This document shows positions 1-7,099 of a stretch of 15,145 bases of DNA, one piece after another; the stretch's first letter is position 1; each line of letters starts with the position of its first letter. The notes under the pieces are model-generated. The model ran no database searches, was not told where the DNA came from, and saw only the letters and a program-made list of their open reading frames with translations. The DNA comes from JBFJVZ01 sp041623895. Lineage in GTDB: Bacteria; Planctomycetota; Planctomycetia; Pirellulales; Pirellulaceae. The stretch covers positions 1-15,145 of the forward strand of contig JBFJVZ010000164.1 in NCBI GenBank assembly GCA_041623895.1. Direction: 5' to 3'. A program made the position numbers and the translations under genes.

Positions 1-756
1 CTTGTTGCGACCCAACCGCCAGATCTGAAGTTGATCTTTGGTCTCGTAACCTTTGCGGTCATCACCGGCGCCGACCATCAACACATCAATGCCGCTATTC
101 AAAACCGCCAGCGGACGCATGTGCGCTTCGACTTGCTCGGTATTAATTGACTTGCCGGATTCGAGATCGATCAAGGACAAACGGCTGAGCGGTTTAGGCA
201 CGGTAAAGGTGACCGAGTAGCCGACGGCGGCGCGTTTGCAAAGCGGATTCACAGCCATCCGATGCATGTGCTCGTGGAAGTTCGTCTTCTTGGGCAATGA
301 GGCCGGCTTGTTTTCGTAGGGCAGCTTGTTATCGATTGGCGGCACATTCCAGGCGACGTCATTACGCGTTTTGAATTCTTTGGCCCGTGACCAATTGGGT
401 TCCTTGGGTGTCGACCAACCCATGCTCCCTTGGCTTGCAGCAGGGCTTGCAGTAGCGCTTGCAGCAGGGCTTGGCGAGGCAGCGGGAGCAGATCCTTCCT
501 CGACCATCTGGAAGGGATTATCGCCACCGCCTTTCAAGAAATCCTGATCCGCCTTGCTGAGGCGTGCGACCGGAACCTTGAGTGTTTGGCCGGTATCGTT
601 CTTGATGAATGCGATGCCGTCTTTGACTTCGATCAAGCTGCCGGTGATCTTGAATCGACCCGTTGCATCCGACCACTCGCGAACATCTTGCCCGCTAGCA
701 GGACAAGCGACGATTAGAATAGAAATCGCGATTAACAAATTGCGTGCAGAATTCAT
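1..756 (-). CDS. SHD1-domain exported protein, 3' end outside window
   Basis: Reading from ATG at 756 there are 252 codons with no stop before the window edge, so the C-terminus is missing. Residues 1-22 form a hydrophobic signal peptide. Its I-V-A-C at 15-18 fits a lipobox, although cleavage after ASG (20-22) is equally possible. Residues about 25-74 match the SHD1 domain common in planctomycete secreted proteins (REWSDATGRFKITGSL, then KVPVARLSKADQDFL). Residues about 88-110 are a Pro/Ala/Ser linker encoded by a short tandem repeat. The rest (165-252) has alternating beta-strand-like segments such as SRLSLIDLESGK and LQIWRLG, suggesting the first blades of a beta-propeller; that part is inference. 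It lies 142 bp after the DUF1501 stop on the same strand and is probably co-transcribed. The specific function is unknown. The Shine-Dalgarno is weak. Confidence is high for the gene and the SHD1 domain, low for the rest. Confidence 0.85.
   Translation of the reverse strand, partial: MNSARNLLIAISILIVACPASGQDVREWSDATGRFKITGSLIEVKDGIAFIKNDTGQTLKVPVARLSKADQDFLKGGGDNPFQMVEEGSAPAASPSPAASATASPAASQGSMGWSTPKEPNWSRAKEFKTRNDVAWNVPPIDNKLPYENKPASLPKKTNFHEHMHRMAVNPLCKRAAVGYSVTFTVPKPLSRLSLIDLESGKSINTEQVEAHMRPLAVLNSGIDVLMVGAGDDRKGYETKDQLQIWRLGRNK
433..480. repeat. Four-copy 12-bp tandem repeat inside the SHD1 gene
   Basis: Three near-identical 12-mers (GCTTGCAGCAGG, GCTTGCAGTAGC, GCTTGCAGCAGG on the plus strand) and a degenerate fourth (GCTTGGCGAGGC) run head to tail. 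The period is a multiple of three, so copy-number change would not shift frame. On the minus strand the repeat encodes the SPSPAASATASPAAS linker between the SHD1 domain and the C-terminal part of the protein. Confidence 0.8.
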
Positions 757-769
757 GTTCCCAAAAGAG

Positions 770-898
770 TTAGAGTGCGTCTTTGTACGCAGGTATTTTT
801 TCTCGTTCCCAAACGATCATCAGGGGAGCCGATGTGTCGCCTTCGAGCATCCCGTGGACTTCATAGAATCGTTTTCCATCAACACGGAAGATACGACG
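770..898 (-). other. In-frame open tail after the DUF1501 stop codon
   Basis: Directly after the TAG (899-901) of the DUF1501 gene, the same frame stays open for 42 codons to a TAA at 770-772. The translation looks protein-like (RRIFRVDGKRFYEVHGMLEG, then DTSAPLMIVWEREKIP and AYKDAL). The only ATG that could give more than a few residues lies 17 codons into the tail and has no obvious ribosome site, so an independent gene is unlikely. It may be a C-terminal extension cut off by a nonsense mutation, a readthrough product, or chance. An open stretch of this length is not rare by chance in GC-rich DNA, so this is a tentative entry. Confidence 0.35.
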
Positions 899-2173
899 CT
901 ACAGCAGAATTTCGATTGGCTTACCGCCGTCGGTGATCGGCACCGGGCGGTCCCCGTCGTACAAGTTTTTGGTCGGATCGATACCGAGCGTGGCAAAGAT
1001 CGTGGCGAAGGCGTCGGGCACGGAGACGGCGTTCTCGATCGGCTTCATCGCCAGTTCGTCGCTGACGCCGTAGGCTCCTTGATGCTTGAGTCCGCCACCG
1101 GCCAGAACCAGGCAAAAGTTCTTGCTGTGATGTCCGCGACCGCCGCCGGAGTCAAACTGTGCCGGCCGCCCGAATTCGGTGTTGATCACGATCAAGGTTT
1201 TGTCCAGCATCTGATGCTGCTCCAAGTCGGCGATCATCGCAGCGAGTGCACGATCGAGTTCCTGAATCAACAGATGCTGATTGAGTTGTCCATCGTTGTG
1301 CGTGTCCCATCCGGTGCCATTGCGGAAGTTCATGTTATGTGAAACTTCGACGAAGCGGACACCCGCTTGGAACAAACGCCGCGTCAGTAAACATCGCTGA
1401 CCAAACCCGTCGCCGTACTGATTTCGCAATTCGTCAGGTTCGTGACTTAAGTCGAACGACTTCATAAAGTCGGGACCACTGAGCCGCAAACTTTCGCCGA
1501 CAGCTTCGTCATATTGCTGGTACAGGCGGTCAGCCGAAAAACGATCGCGACCAGCGCTGCGGACAGCGGCCAGCAGTTCTGTGCGTCTCGCATTTCGTGC
1601 CGCATCGATGCCCACCGGACGCGCCAGCCCCGCGGGACCGGTTTCGATATCGGTCAAGTAAACGAAACCTGCCTTTTGCCCCAAGAACCCCGGACCGCGA
1701 GTCAGGTTGGGGTATCCGATCAGCATGTATGCCGGCACACCTTCGGCAACCGCTCCACGCTCACTGGCGATGATTGATCCGATCGAAGGATACTGCACGG
1801 TACCGGTGGTTGGTCGCCCGGTGTGCATGCGATTGGTGGCCGCCGCATGTTCATCAACGACGTTGTGGTGAACGGTTCGCCGTGCGGTTACGCGATCCAT
1901 CACTCTTGCCGTTTGCGAAAGATGCTCGCAGACCTGGACTCCCGGGACAGCCGTTTCGATTGCCGGATAGTAGGAGCCGGCTTTTTTGGCTTTGGCATCG
2001 CCCAAGTGTTTGGGATCAAAGGTGTCGATTTGAGCCATTCCGCCGCCGAGCCAAATCATGGCGCAATGTTCTGCTTTGCCAAATGGCACGTTGGTCGCTT
2101 CATTGGCCGTGACACGAGTCGACGCGGCTAGCGAGCTTACGGCGGTGGCTTTGAGAAAATTTCGTCGTTTCAT
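899..2173 (-). CDS. DUF1501 family Tat-exported protein (alkaline phosphatase/sulfatase-like fold)
   Basis: 424 residues from ATG at 2173. I chose this start because it begins directly with the twin-arginine signal MKRRNFLKATAVSSLAAS and has GGGAAG seven bases upstream; an upstream ATG at 2236 would bury the signal. Family landmarks are MIWLGGGMAQIDTFDPK (39-55), VVDEHAAATNRMHTGRPTTG (105-124), the WDTHND stretch (289-294) with possible metal ligands, NTEFGR (331-336) and SGGGRGHHSKNF (342-353). DUF1501 proteins are very abundant in planctomycetes, usually encoded beside PSCyt1/DUF1549/DUF1553 proteins as here (73-bp gap). The substrate is not established; roles in breakdown of sulfated or complex polysaccharides have been suggested from context. 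Export in folded form through Tat is predicted. The length is near the family norm. An in-frame open tail follows the stop. Confidence 0.9.
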   Translation of the reverse strand: MKRRNFLKATAVSSLAASTRVTANEATNVPFGKAEHCAMIWLGGGMAQIDTFDPKHLGDAKAKKAGSYYPAIETAVPGVQVCEHLSQTARVMDRVTARRTVHHNVVDEHAAATNRMHTGRPTTGTVQYPSIGSIIASERGAVAEGVPAYMLIGYPNLTRGPGFLGQKAGFVYLTDIETGPAGLARPVGIDAARNARRTELLAAVRSAGRDRFSADRLYQQYDEAVGESLRLSGPDFMKSFDLSHEPDELRNQYGDGFGQRCLLTRRLFQAGVRFVEVSHNMNFRNGTGWDTHNDGQLNQHLLIQELDRALAAMIADLEQHQMLDKTLIVINTEFGRPAQFDSGGGRGHHSKNFCLVLAGGGLKHQGAYGVSDELAMKPIENAVSVPDAFATIFATLGIDPTKNLYDGDRPVPITDGGKPIEILL

Positions 2174-2180
2174 GTTTCTT

Positions 2181-2232
2181 CCCGCGAACAGAGTCGCGGG
2201 CTCAGAGATTCTGCCCGCGGTGGAACTGCGGG
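2181..2232 (-). promoter_or_regulatory. Alternately pairing hairpins upstream of the DUF1501 start
   Basis: In the transcript the 73-nt gap between the PSCyt1 gene and DUF1501 contains four GC-rich segments: CCCGC (2232-2228), CGCGGGC (2219-2213), GCCCGCG (2201-2195) and CGCGGG (2186-2181). Segments 1:2 can form a 5-bp stem, 2:3 a 7-bp stem with an 11-nt loop, and 3:4 a 6-bp stem with an 8-nt loop. The 3:4 stem ends seven bases before the ATG and covers part of the GGGAAG ribosome site. The 2:3 stem would free that site. The pairing is read from the sequence; a regulatory role is inference, and a plain palindromic repeat is the alternative. Confidence 0.4.
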
Positions 2233-2246
2233 TCAAAGGCCAGGGG

Positions 2247-5200
2247 TCAGGGAATCAAGATCATTTCGGGACTGTTGACCAGCGCCCAGACAGCGTCTTC
2301 GGCGCGAGTCCGCCAATCATCATTCAGATACTGCGTCGGGGGAGGCCCTCGTCGCACTTCGTCCTGGATTTGGACTTTGATCACATTGGCTTCCGTGTTC
2401 AAGTGATTTGACCAGGAAACGTATCGATGCCGTTTGACTGCCCGCGCGATCGATGCCAGGTCGATGTTGGTGGCGACACGATTCTCAAATCCCGTTTGCA
2501 ACAAATCAACAAACCGATTTCGTTCCTGGGGCGTCGGCCGCCTTGTCAAAAACCGCAGAAATAGTTCGTCGACATAGCTCTCCACGGAAGTGGCGCTGAG
2601 AGCCATGTTTGTCAGTCCGCTTTCGTCACTCAGTCGGGTCAACCAAACGCCAAGCGTTCCGTTGGCCAATACTCCGGGCTGAATCAAGTTCGGCGTTTCC
2701 TCGCGGCTGCTGGTTGGTTCGGGACGCGAGTTGCGCCAACCAAAGGCCTTCAACACATCGGTGATCGCCTGCGTTTTGGGTAAAGCGAGACTCGGGCGGT
2801 CGCGTTCGTTCGCCAACGTCGTGAACTCCCACGATCGTCGCGGGAATCCAAAATTCAAGAATTTATCGGCCGGCAAGGTGCCTTCGACATCCAGTGTCAG
2901 CTGTTCCGTATTCATTGGCACCCCAGCAGCATGCAGCGCCGTGTCGACGATTTGTTCCGCTGTCATCCGACGACGATACGGTCCGGCAAAAAATCTTTCC
3001 TGGTCGACGTCGTCAACGGCCGTCCGCTGATACGCCTGGCTGGCAAAGATAGCTCGAGCGAGTGATTTCTGGTCGTATTCGGATTCAATCAGAATGTCGG
3101 CCAGTGTCGCCAACAGATCCGGGTCACTGGGCTGATTTCCTTCCCAGTCATCCAGCGGCTGCACGATCCCCGCCCCCATCAGCCTTGCCCAAATGCGATT
3201 CGCGATCACTTCGGCAAAGCGGCGCGATGCGGTGACTTGAGCCGTCAGCGTTTCACGCGAGTCCGCCGGGTCCTGTAGTAACTCCGAGGCAACCTCGGCA
3301 GACAAATCAGCAAACGGCCATTCGGCTCGCACCGTGGAACCGGGTTTCAGCGTCACATCGATCAACGGCTTGCGTTGCTGTTTCTGGAAGAATGCGACCG
3401 GCACAGTGCTGGATTCGGGCAACTTGATCGACTTGCGATCCAGCATTGCCGCCATCTGAAACAGATCGCTTTGTTTCCAGGAGTGATACGGTGCGTCGTG
3501 GCAGCGTGCGCATTTCATGTCGACACCCATGAATGCTGTTCCGATCACATGCGCTTTGGCCGCCATCGGCACATCGTTTTGCGAGGCAATGGCAAAGCCG
3601 CCGGCGCCACCGTACCACTTGCTACCCCGCATCAACATCAATTCGGTAGCGAAACGGTCGATCGGTTTGTTATCGGCAAGTGCCTCGTAAATCCAGTAGC
3701 GAAATGGGCCGGTGTTGTTCAGCGTTGGCTTCAAGAGGTTTGGATTCTCGGCCAGCACGTCTTGCCAATAGCCCACCCAGTTGTCGGCCCACCGCTGGTC
3801 GCCCAGCAAACGATCGATCAGTTTCTCGCGACGGTCGGGCGAAGTGTCATTCAGATACGCATTGGCTTCGTCCAGACTGGGCACCACACCGACCGTGTCC
3901 AAAAAGATGCGACGAAGAAAAGTGAACTCATCAATTGGCTGGGAAAGTTCGATCGGCTGGCGCTGTTCGCGGGGCATCACCGCCCCCTCAGTGATCCACT
4001 TGCGGATCGCCCCGATTTCTCTTTCGCTTAGTCCGTCACCCTTAGGCGGCATGCGATCGGCATCGGGATCAGCAGCAACCAATTCCATCAAGTAGCTTTT
4101 TTCCGGCTTGCCGGGGACCACGGCGGGCTCACCCGATTCGCCACCGGAGAGCAACCGAGCTCGATCCAAAACGGTCAGTTCGCCTTTTTCCTTTTCACCG
4201 TGGCAGCGGACACAGTGAGCTTGAAAGATGGGTTGCACGTGCTCACGGAAGAACGCCGCCTCCGCGGAATTGCCGGAGGAGTCTTCGATGACGTTTTGGT
4301 TCGCACGATCGATACGCCGCTGGATGATGGCGTCGATTGACGATCGCTTAGCCTTAGAAATCAAATTCTGTTTGGCGTACTGGTGACGCATCTTCCAATA
4401 ATCGGCCTGCTCAGCTGCCCTCCTGCGGCGCTGGGAGATATTCATCTGCTCGATCATTGCACGTTGTCCGCTGGCGAGTTCATGCCAGCCTTGATCGGTA
4501 AGCGGATACGGGCGCGCAGGCGAGAGCACATGAAACATCTCGCCTTTTCGCGCGATTGCCACACAAGTCTCGCCGACTTCCAGCCGATAGTTTGGACCGC
4601 CGATCATCAACTCCAAGAGAATCTGATGCACGCCTCCGTCACTGTGAAAATCGACGATCCGTTCATGATCATTCATGAAATGGGGTCGCATGCCCGGTAC
4701 GGGGACAGCGGGCAATGGATCGACGATGTGATGCGCACCGCTGCGGTTGCGTTGCTTTGGCGTCGTCGCCAATTCCTTGTCATCAATCGTCAATCGTGAA
4801 CAGCCGCGCGAACGAACAAGCAGCTGATAGTCACCGGGCTGCAACTTCAATTCGGTCCAACCGCGAAGCATCATCGATTTGCGTTCGGCGTCGGTCCAAT
4901 CATCTCGCACACCCCACGAGTCGTACTTCTGTGGCAGCCGCGTCAAGGCAAGTGTCGTTTGTTCCCATTGACGAACCGGCTCACCGGCAAAACTCGGGAT
5001 CGATCCGTACTCCGCGAACGGCCCAAACAATTGGGCTAGCACTTTGCCTTCCGGTACCTGTGGCCGCTTGATTGGTTGCGGCACAAAATGAAATCGGCCG
5101 GCCAATTCCTGCTCGGGGACCGCTCCGCGATAGACGACCAGGTTATCGATGCGACCATTCAGCGAGTTGCCGGCAACTCCGCCCATCGTGGAACCGATCC

Positions 5201-5876
5201 AGACTTCGGCATCATCGACCACCGGGGGTCTTTCCGTAGCGCCGCCCATGTCCCAACTGCCGCCGACCCTTTTACCATCCAGATAAGCACGGATGCTTTC
5301 TGGCTTGCCGAACTGATACCTGATTGCCACATGATGCCAGCCACTGCCAGCGGCAAACCCGTCGCTGGAAGTCCAGCGATGCCAATCGCCGGCAACACCA
5401 TCATCATCGCGGGAGCGAAACAGAAAGTTGACACACGCCTGCCCATTCCGTTTCCACAGTCGAAACGCCCAATTCTGGTTGGTCGCCGCAGGATCCGTGC
5501 GACCTTTCCCGATGATGCAAGCGCTATTGGCGATCGAATCGAGGTTCACCCACGCTTCGGCTGTGATTGTTTCGCCGTTGTCAAATTGAAAGCGGCCCTC
5601 CGGGTCACTGGCAATTCTGACGTAGGCCGGAGCCGACAAGGAAAGCGCCGTGTTCGCCTCATCAAAATCGGGAAACAACGGCGGTAACGGCCCCGCCCGC
5701 TGAACCGACACTTTACCGATAGCTTCTTCCTGCAGCGCTGCACTGAAATCCCAACGCGAAATCGGCAGGACTTCCGGTTCCAGCGCAGTCAATGGGTTCG
5801 TCAGCACGACGGCTAGCAACAAACAAATCGGGTGGATCCACCGCATCGATCTCGTCATCGGCGTTAAATTCTCCAT
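2247..5876 (-). CDS. PSCyt1 / DUF1549 / DUF1553 cytochrome-like protein with LamG domain
   Basis: 1209 residues. A signal peptide (about 11-32, core CLLLAVVLTNPLTA) indicates export. Order of domains: LamG/concanavalin-like fold about 85-255 (TAEAWVNLDS, GWHHVAIRYQFG, YLDGKRVGG, GRIDNLVVYRG); a middle region about 275-450, perhaps PA14-like; a basic helical linker 470-530; PSCyt1 about 540-632 with heme-type motif CVRCH at 555-559 and the RMPPKGDGLS loop; DUF1549 about 648-820 with a second CARCH at 789-793, which is usual for this family; DUF1553 about 870-1205 (RIWARLMGAGIVQPLDD, QAYQR, YRRRMTAEQIVD). This is a hallmark planctomycete family, thought to act on the cell surface and possibly in redox chemistry on polysaccharides, with no firmly established reaction. 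ATGs at codons 7 and 11 are alternative starts. It is the first gene of a unit with DUF1501 and SHD1. Confidence 0.92.
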   Translation of the reverse strand: MENLTPMTRSMRWIHPICLLLAVVLTNPLTALEPEVLPISRWDFSAALQEEAIGKVSVQRAGPLPPLFPDFDEANTALSLSAPAYVRIASDPEGRFQFDNGETITAEAWVNLDSIANSACIIGKGRTDPAATNQNWAFRLWKRNGQACVNFLFRSRDDDGVAGDWHRWTSSDGFAAGSGWHHVAIRYQFGKPESIRAYLDGKRVGGSWDMGGATERPPVVDDAEVWIGSTMGGVAGNSLNGRIDNLVVYRGAVPEQELAGRFHFVPQPIKRPQVPEGKVLAQLFGPFAEYGSIPSFAGEPVRQWEQTTLALTRLPQKYDSWGVRDDWTDAERKSMMLRGWTELKLQPGDYQLLVRSRGCSRLTIDDKELATTPKQRNRSGAHHIVDPLPAVPVPGMRPHFMNDHERIVDFHSDGGVHQILLELMIGGPNYRLEVGETCVAIARKGEMFHVLSPARPYPLTDQGWHELASGQRAMIEQMNISQRRRRAAEQADYWKMRHQYAKQNLISKAKRSSIDAIIQRRIDRANQNVIEDSSGNSAEAAFFREHVQPIFQAHCVRCHGEKEKGELTVLDRARLLSGGESGEPAVVPGKPEKSYLMELVAADPDADRMPPKGDGLSEREIGAIRKWITEGAVMPREQRQPIELSQPIDEFTFLRRIFLDTVGVVPSLDEANAYLNDTSPDRREKLIDRLLGDQRWADNWVGYWQDVLAENPNLLKPTLNNTGPFRYWIYEALADNKPIDRFATELMLMRGSKWYGGAGGFAIASQNDVPMAAKAHVIGTAFMGVDMKCARCHDAPYHSWKQSDLFQMAAMLDRKSIKLPESSTVPVAFFQKQQRKPLIDVTLKPGSTVRAEWPFADLSAEVASELLQDPADSRETLTAQVTASRRFAEVIANRIWARLMGAGIVQPLDDWEGNQPSDPDLLATLADILIESEYDQKSLARAIFASQAYQRTAVDDVDQERFFAGPYRRRMTAEQIVDTALHAAGVPMNTEQLTLDVEGTLPADKFLNFGFPRRSWEFTTLANERDRPSLALPKTQAITDVLKAFGWRNSRPEPTSSREETPNLIQPGVLANGTLGVWLTRLSDESGLTNMALSATSVESYVDELFLRFLTRRPTPQERNRFVDLLQTGFENRVATNIDLASIARAVKRHRYVSWSNHLNTEANVIKVQIQDEVRRGPPPTQYLNDDWRTRAEDAVWALVNSPEMILIP

Positions 5877-5965
5877 CGGAATCTTTGCAGCACATCATAG
5901 CACAACCGACGCGGAATTCGTCAAAGCCTGCGATAATCCCGTTGTGGGCGAGGCATTCTTTTCAA

Positions 5966-5978
5966 CGGGTCTGACCCG
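5966..5978. repeat. Palindrome CGGGTCTGACCCG in a divergent promoter region
   Basis: A 13-bp palindrome with 6-bp arms around one central base lies in the 239-bp region between two divergently transcribed genes (starts at 5876 and 6116). Its core GGGTC(A/T)GAC matches the outer arm of the REPIN-like element at 10177-10261. It could be an operator or a remnant of the same repeat family. I see no convincing -35/-10 pair elsewhere in this intergenic region. Confidence 0.4.
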
Positions 5979-6115
5979 GGATCGGTTCCACCGCAGCGTG
6001 GCCGTTTTTCGAGAAATCCAGAGTCGGGTGAGCTGGATTCCTGGAAGCCGCGGGATTTTATAGACTGTGCAGATCGTCGCAAGAAAACTGTCCGCTGCCA
6101 GGCTGGGGTCCATCT

Positions 6116-6904
6116 ATGTCACACATTAAGTGTTCGGTGAAGCGTGACATTCTGGTTGTCCGTTTCACGCTTGAGCACCTGAGTCAAATCGAGGACGTTG
6201 CCGCAACTGGGGCGCAGCTCCTGGCGATAACGTGCCAGACACCTAATAGCCGCATGCTGTTGGATTTCAAAGGTGTCGGCTTCATGAATTCGGCGATGGT
6301 CGGGCAACTGTTCGTGTTAAGCAAACGGTGCCGCAGTGACGGGATCACGTTACGCGTCTGTCATCTGCACCCTACCATCCGTCAGGTTCTGGATATCGTC
6401 GGGCTGAGCAGTTTGATCCGGATTGTCGAAGATGATGATGATCCGCTGGACGCATTTGACGACTCTGACTCGACGGTTGTCAATCTGGAAACGGTGGACA
6501 TCGGGGACGTCGAGGCACTAAAGTCCCGCGCCGAAGCAGGCGATGCGGAGGCGATGATCGAGCTTGGCGAATCTTACGAAAATGGCATCGCTTGTGAGCA
6601 GGACGTTGATGAAGCGTTTCGTTGGTACCGAAAAGCCGCCGAGCTTGGGAACGCCAAGGGACAACACAAAACAGGCATGGCTTACGCCTACGGAATCGGC
6701 GCCGATCCTGACTGGACCGCAGCGACGGAGTGGTACCGCAAAGCAGCCGAACAAGGCCATGCTCAAGCCGAGTATGCGATGGGCATGATCTATTGCTATG
6801 GATTAGCCGGCGAGTCCGACACATCTCAGGCGATCGAATGGTACGAACGATCATTGGCCAACGGCTACGAGCGCGCCGGACGAGAGCTATCACGTCTGCG
6901 CTGA
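6116..6904 (+). CDS. STAS domain–SEL1 repeat fusion (putative anti-sigma antagonist)
   Basis: 262 residues. Residues 1-108 are a STAS domain as in SpoIIAA/RsbV antagonists: beta strands SVKRDILVVRF, the core LLDFKGVGFMNSAMVGQL and the C-terminal LHPTIRQVLDIVGLSSLIRI. The SpoIIAA motif with the phosphorylated serine reads FMDSSGLG; here it is FMNSAMVG. The first serine is kept, but the position I align with the phosphoserine is alanine. An acidic linker follows (about 105-130, DDDDPLDAFDDSDS). After it come about three SEL1 (TPR-like) repeats, 132-262: AEAGDAEAMIELGESYENG, WYRKAAELGNAKGQHKTGMA, WYRKAAEQGHAQAEYAMGM. These probably bind a protein partner. The protein is predicted cytoplasmic. 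It is transcribed toward a receiver–PP2C phosphatase gene, the expected partner class. The Shine-Dalgarno is weak (GGGG). Domain calls are firm; its role in partner switching is inference. Confidence 0.88.
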   Translation: MSHIKCSVKRDILVVRFTLEHLSQIEDVAATGAQLLAITCQTPNSRMLLDFKGVGFMNSAMVGQLFVLSKRCRSDGITLRVCHLHPTIRQVLDIVGLSSLIRIVEDDDDPLDAFDDSDSTVVNLETVDIGDVEALKSRAEAGDAEAMIELGESYENGIACEQDVDEAFRWYRKAAELGNAKGQHKTGMAYAYGIGADPDWTAATEWYRKAAEQGHAQAEYAMGMIYCYGLAGESDTSQAIEWYERSLANGYERAGRELSRLR

Positions 6905-6945
6905 TGCCGTGTTGATGCAGCTGCCGGAACAATACTTTGGCGGAG

Positions 6946-7062
6946 AGGCTGTGAATTCATTGGCCAGCAGCGAAAGTACGTCGTCGTTTGCTCCGCAAAC
7001 GAACGCTTAACGGAAAACGTTCGTTCGCGGAGCGAACGACGACTTTCATAAATTCACAGCCT
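6946..7062. repeat. MITE-like palindromic element between convergent genes
   Basis: The ends are inverted repeats: AGGCTGTGAATTCAT (6946-6960) against the complement of 7048-7062, 14 of 15 matching. Inside, GAAAGT–GTCGTCGTT–GCTCCGC–AACGAACG on the left mirrors the right half with few mismatches, around a short centre (about CTTAACGGAAAA). Each arm also holds its own small hairpin: GTTTGC-TCC-GCAAAC (6986-7000) and GTTCGC-GGA-GCGAAC (7023-7037). There is no coding potential. The left arm carries about 10 extra bases (6961-6970). It sits exactly between the stops of the STAS–SEL1 and PP2C genes, so the transcript could form a long hairpin that ends transcription from both sides. The structure is seen directly; mobility and terminator role are inferred. 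Confidence 0.75.
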
Positions 7063-7099
7063 AGGAGAGCGCGATCTTGTTCCTGGACAAGAACCAACG

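Noticed and set aside
433..480. Short tandem repeat considered as a CRISPR array
   Set aside because: The unit is 12 bp without spacers and encodes a Pro/Ala/Ser linker in frame.
554..1342. 262-codon plus-strand open frame opposite the DUF1501 and SHD1 genes
   Set aside because: It is antisense to well-supported genes, has no recognisable domains, and crosses the junction between them.
3375..4031. 218-codon plus-strand open frame inside the large PSCyt1/DUF1549 gene
   Set aside because: It is a shadow of the opposite coding strand; the minus-strand protein has clear conserved motifs throughout this stretch.
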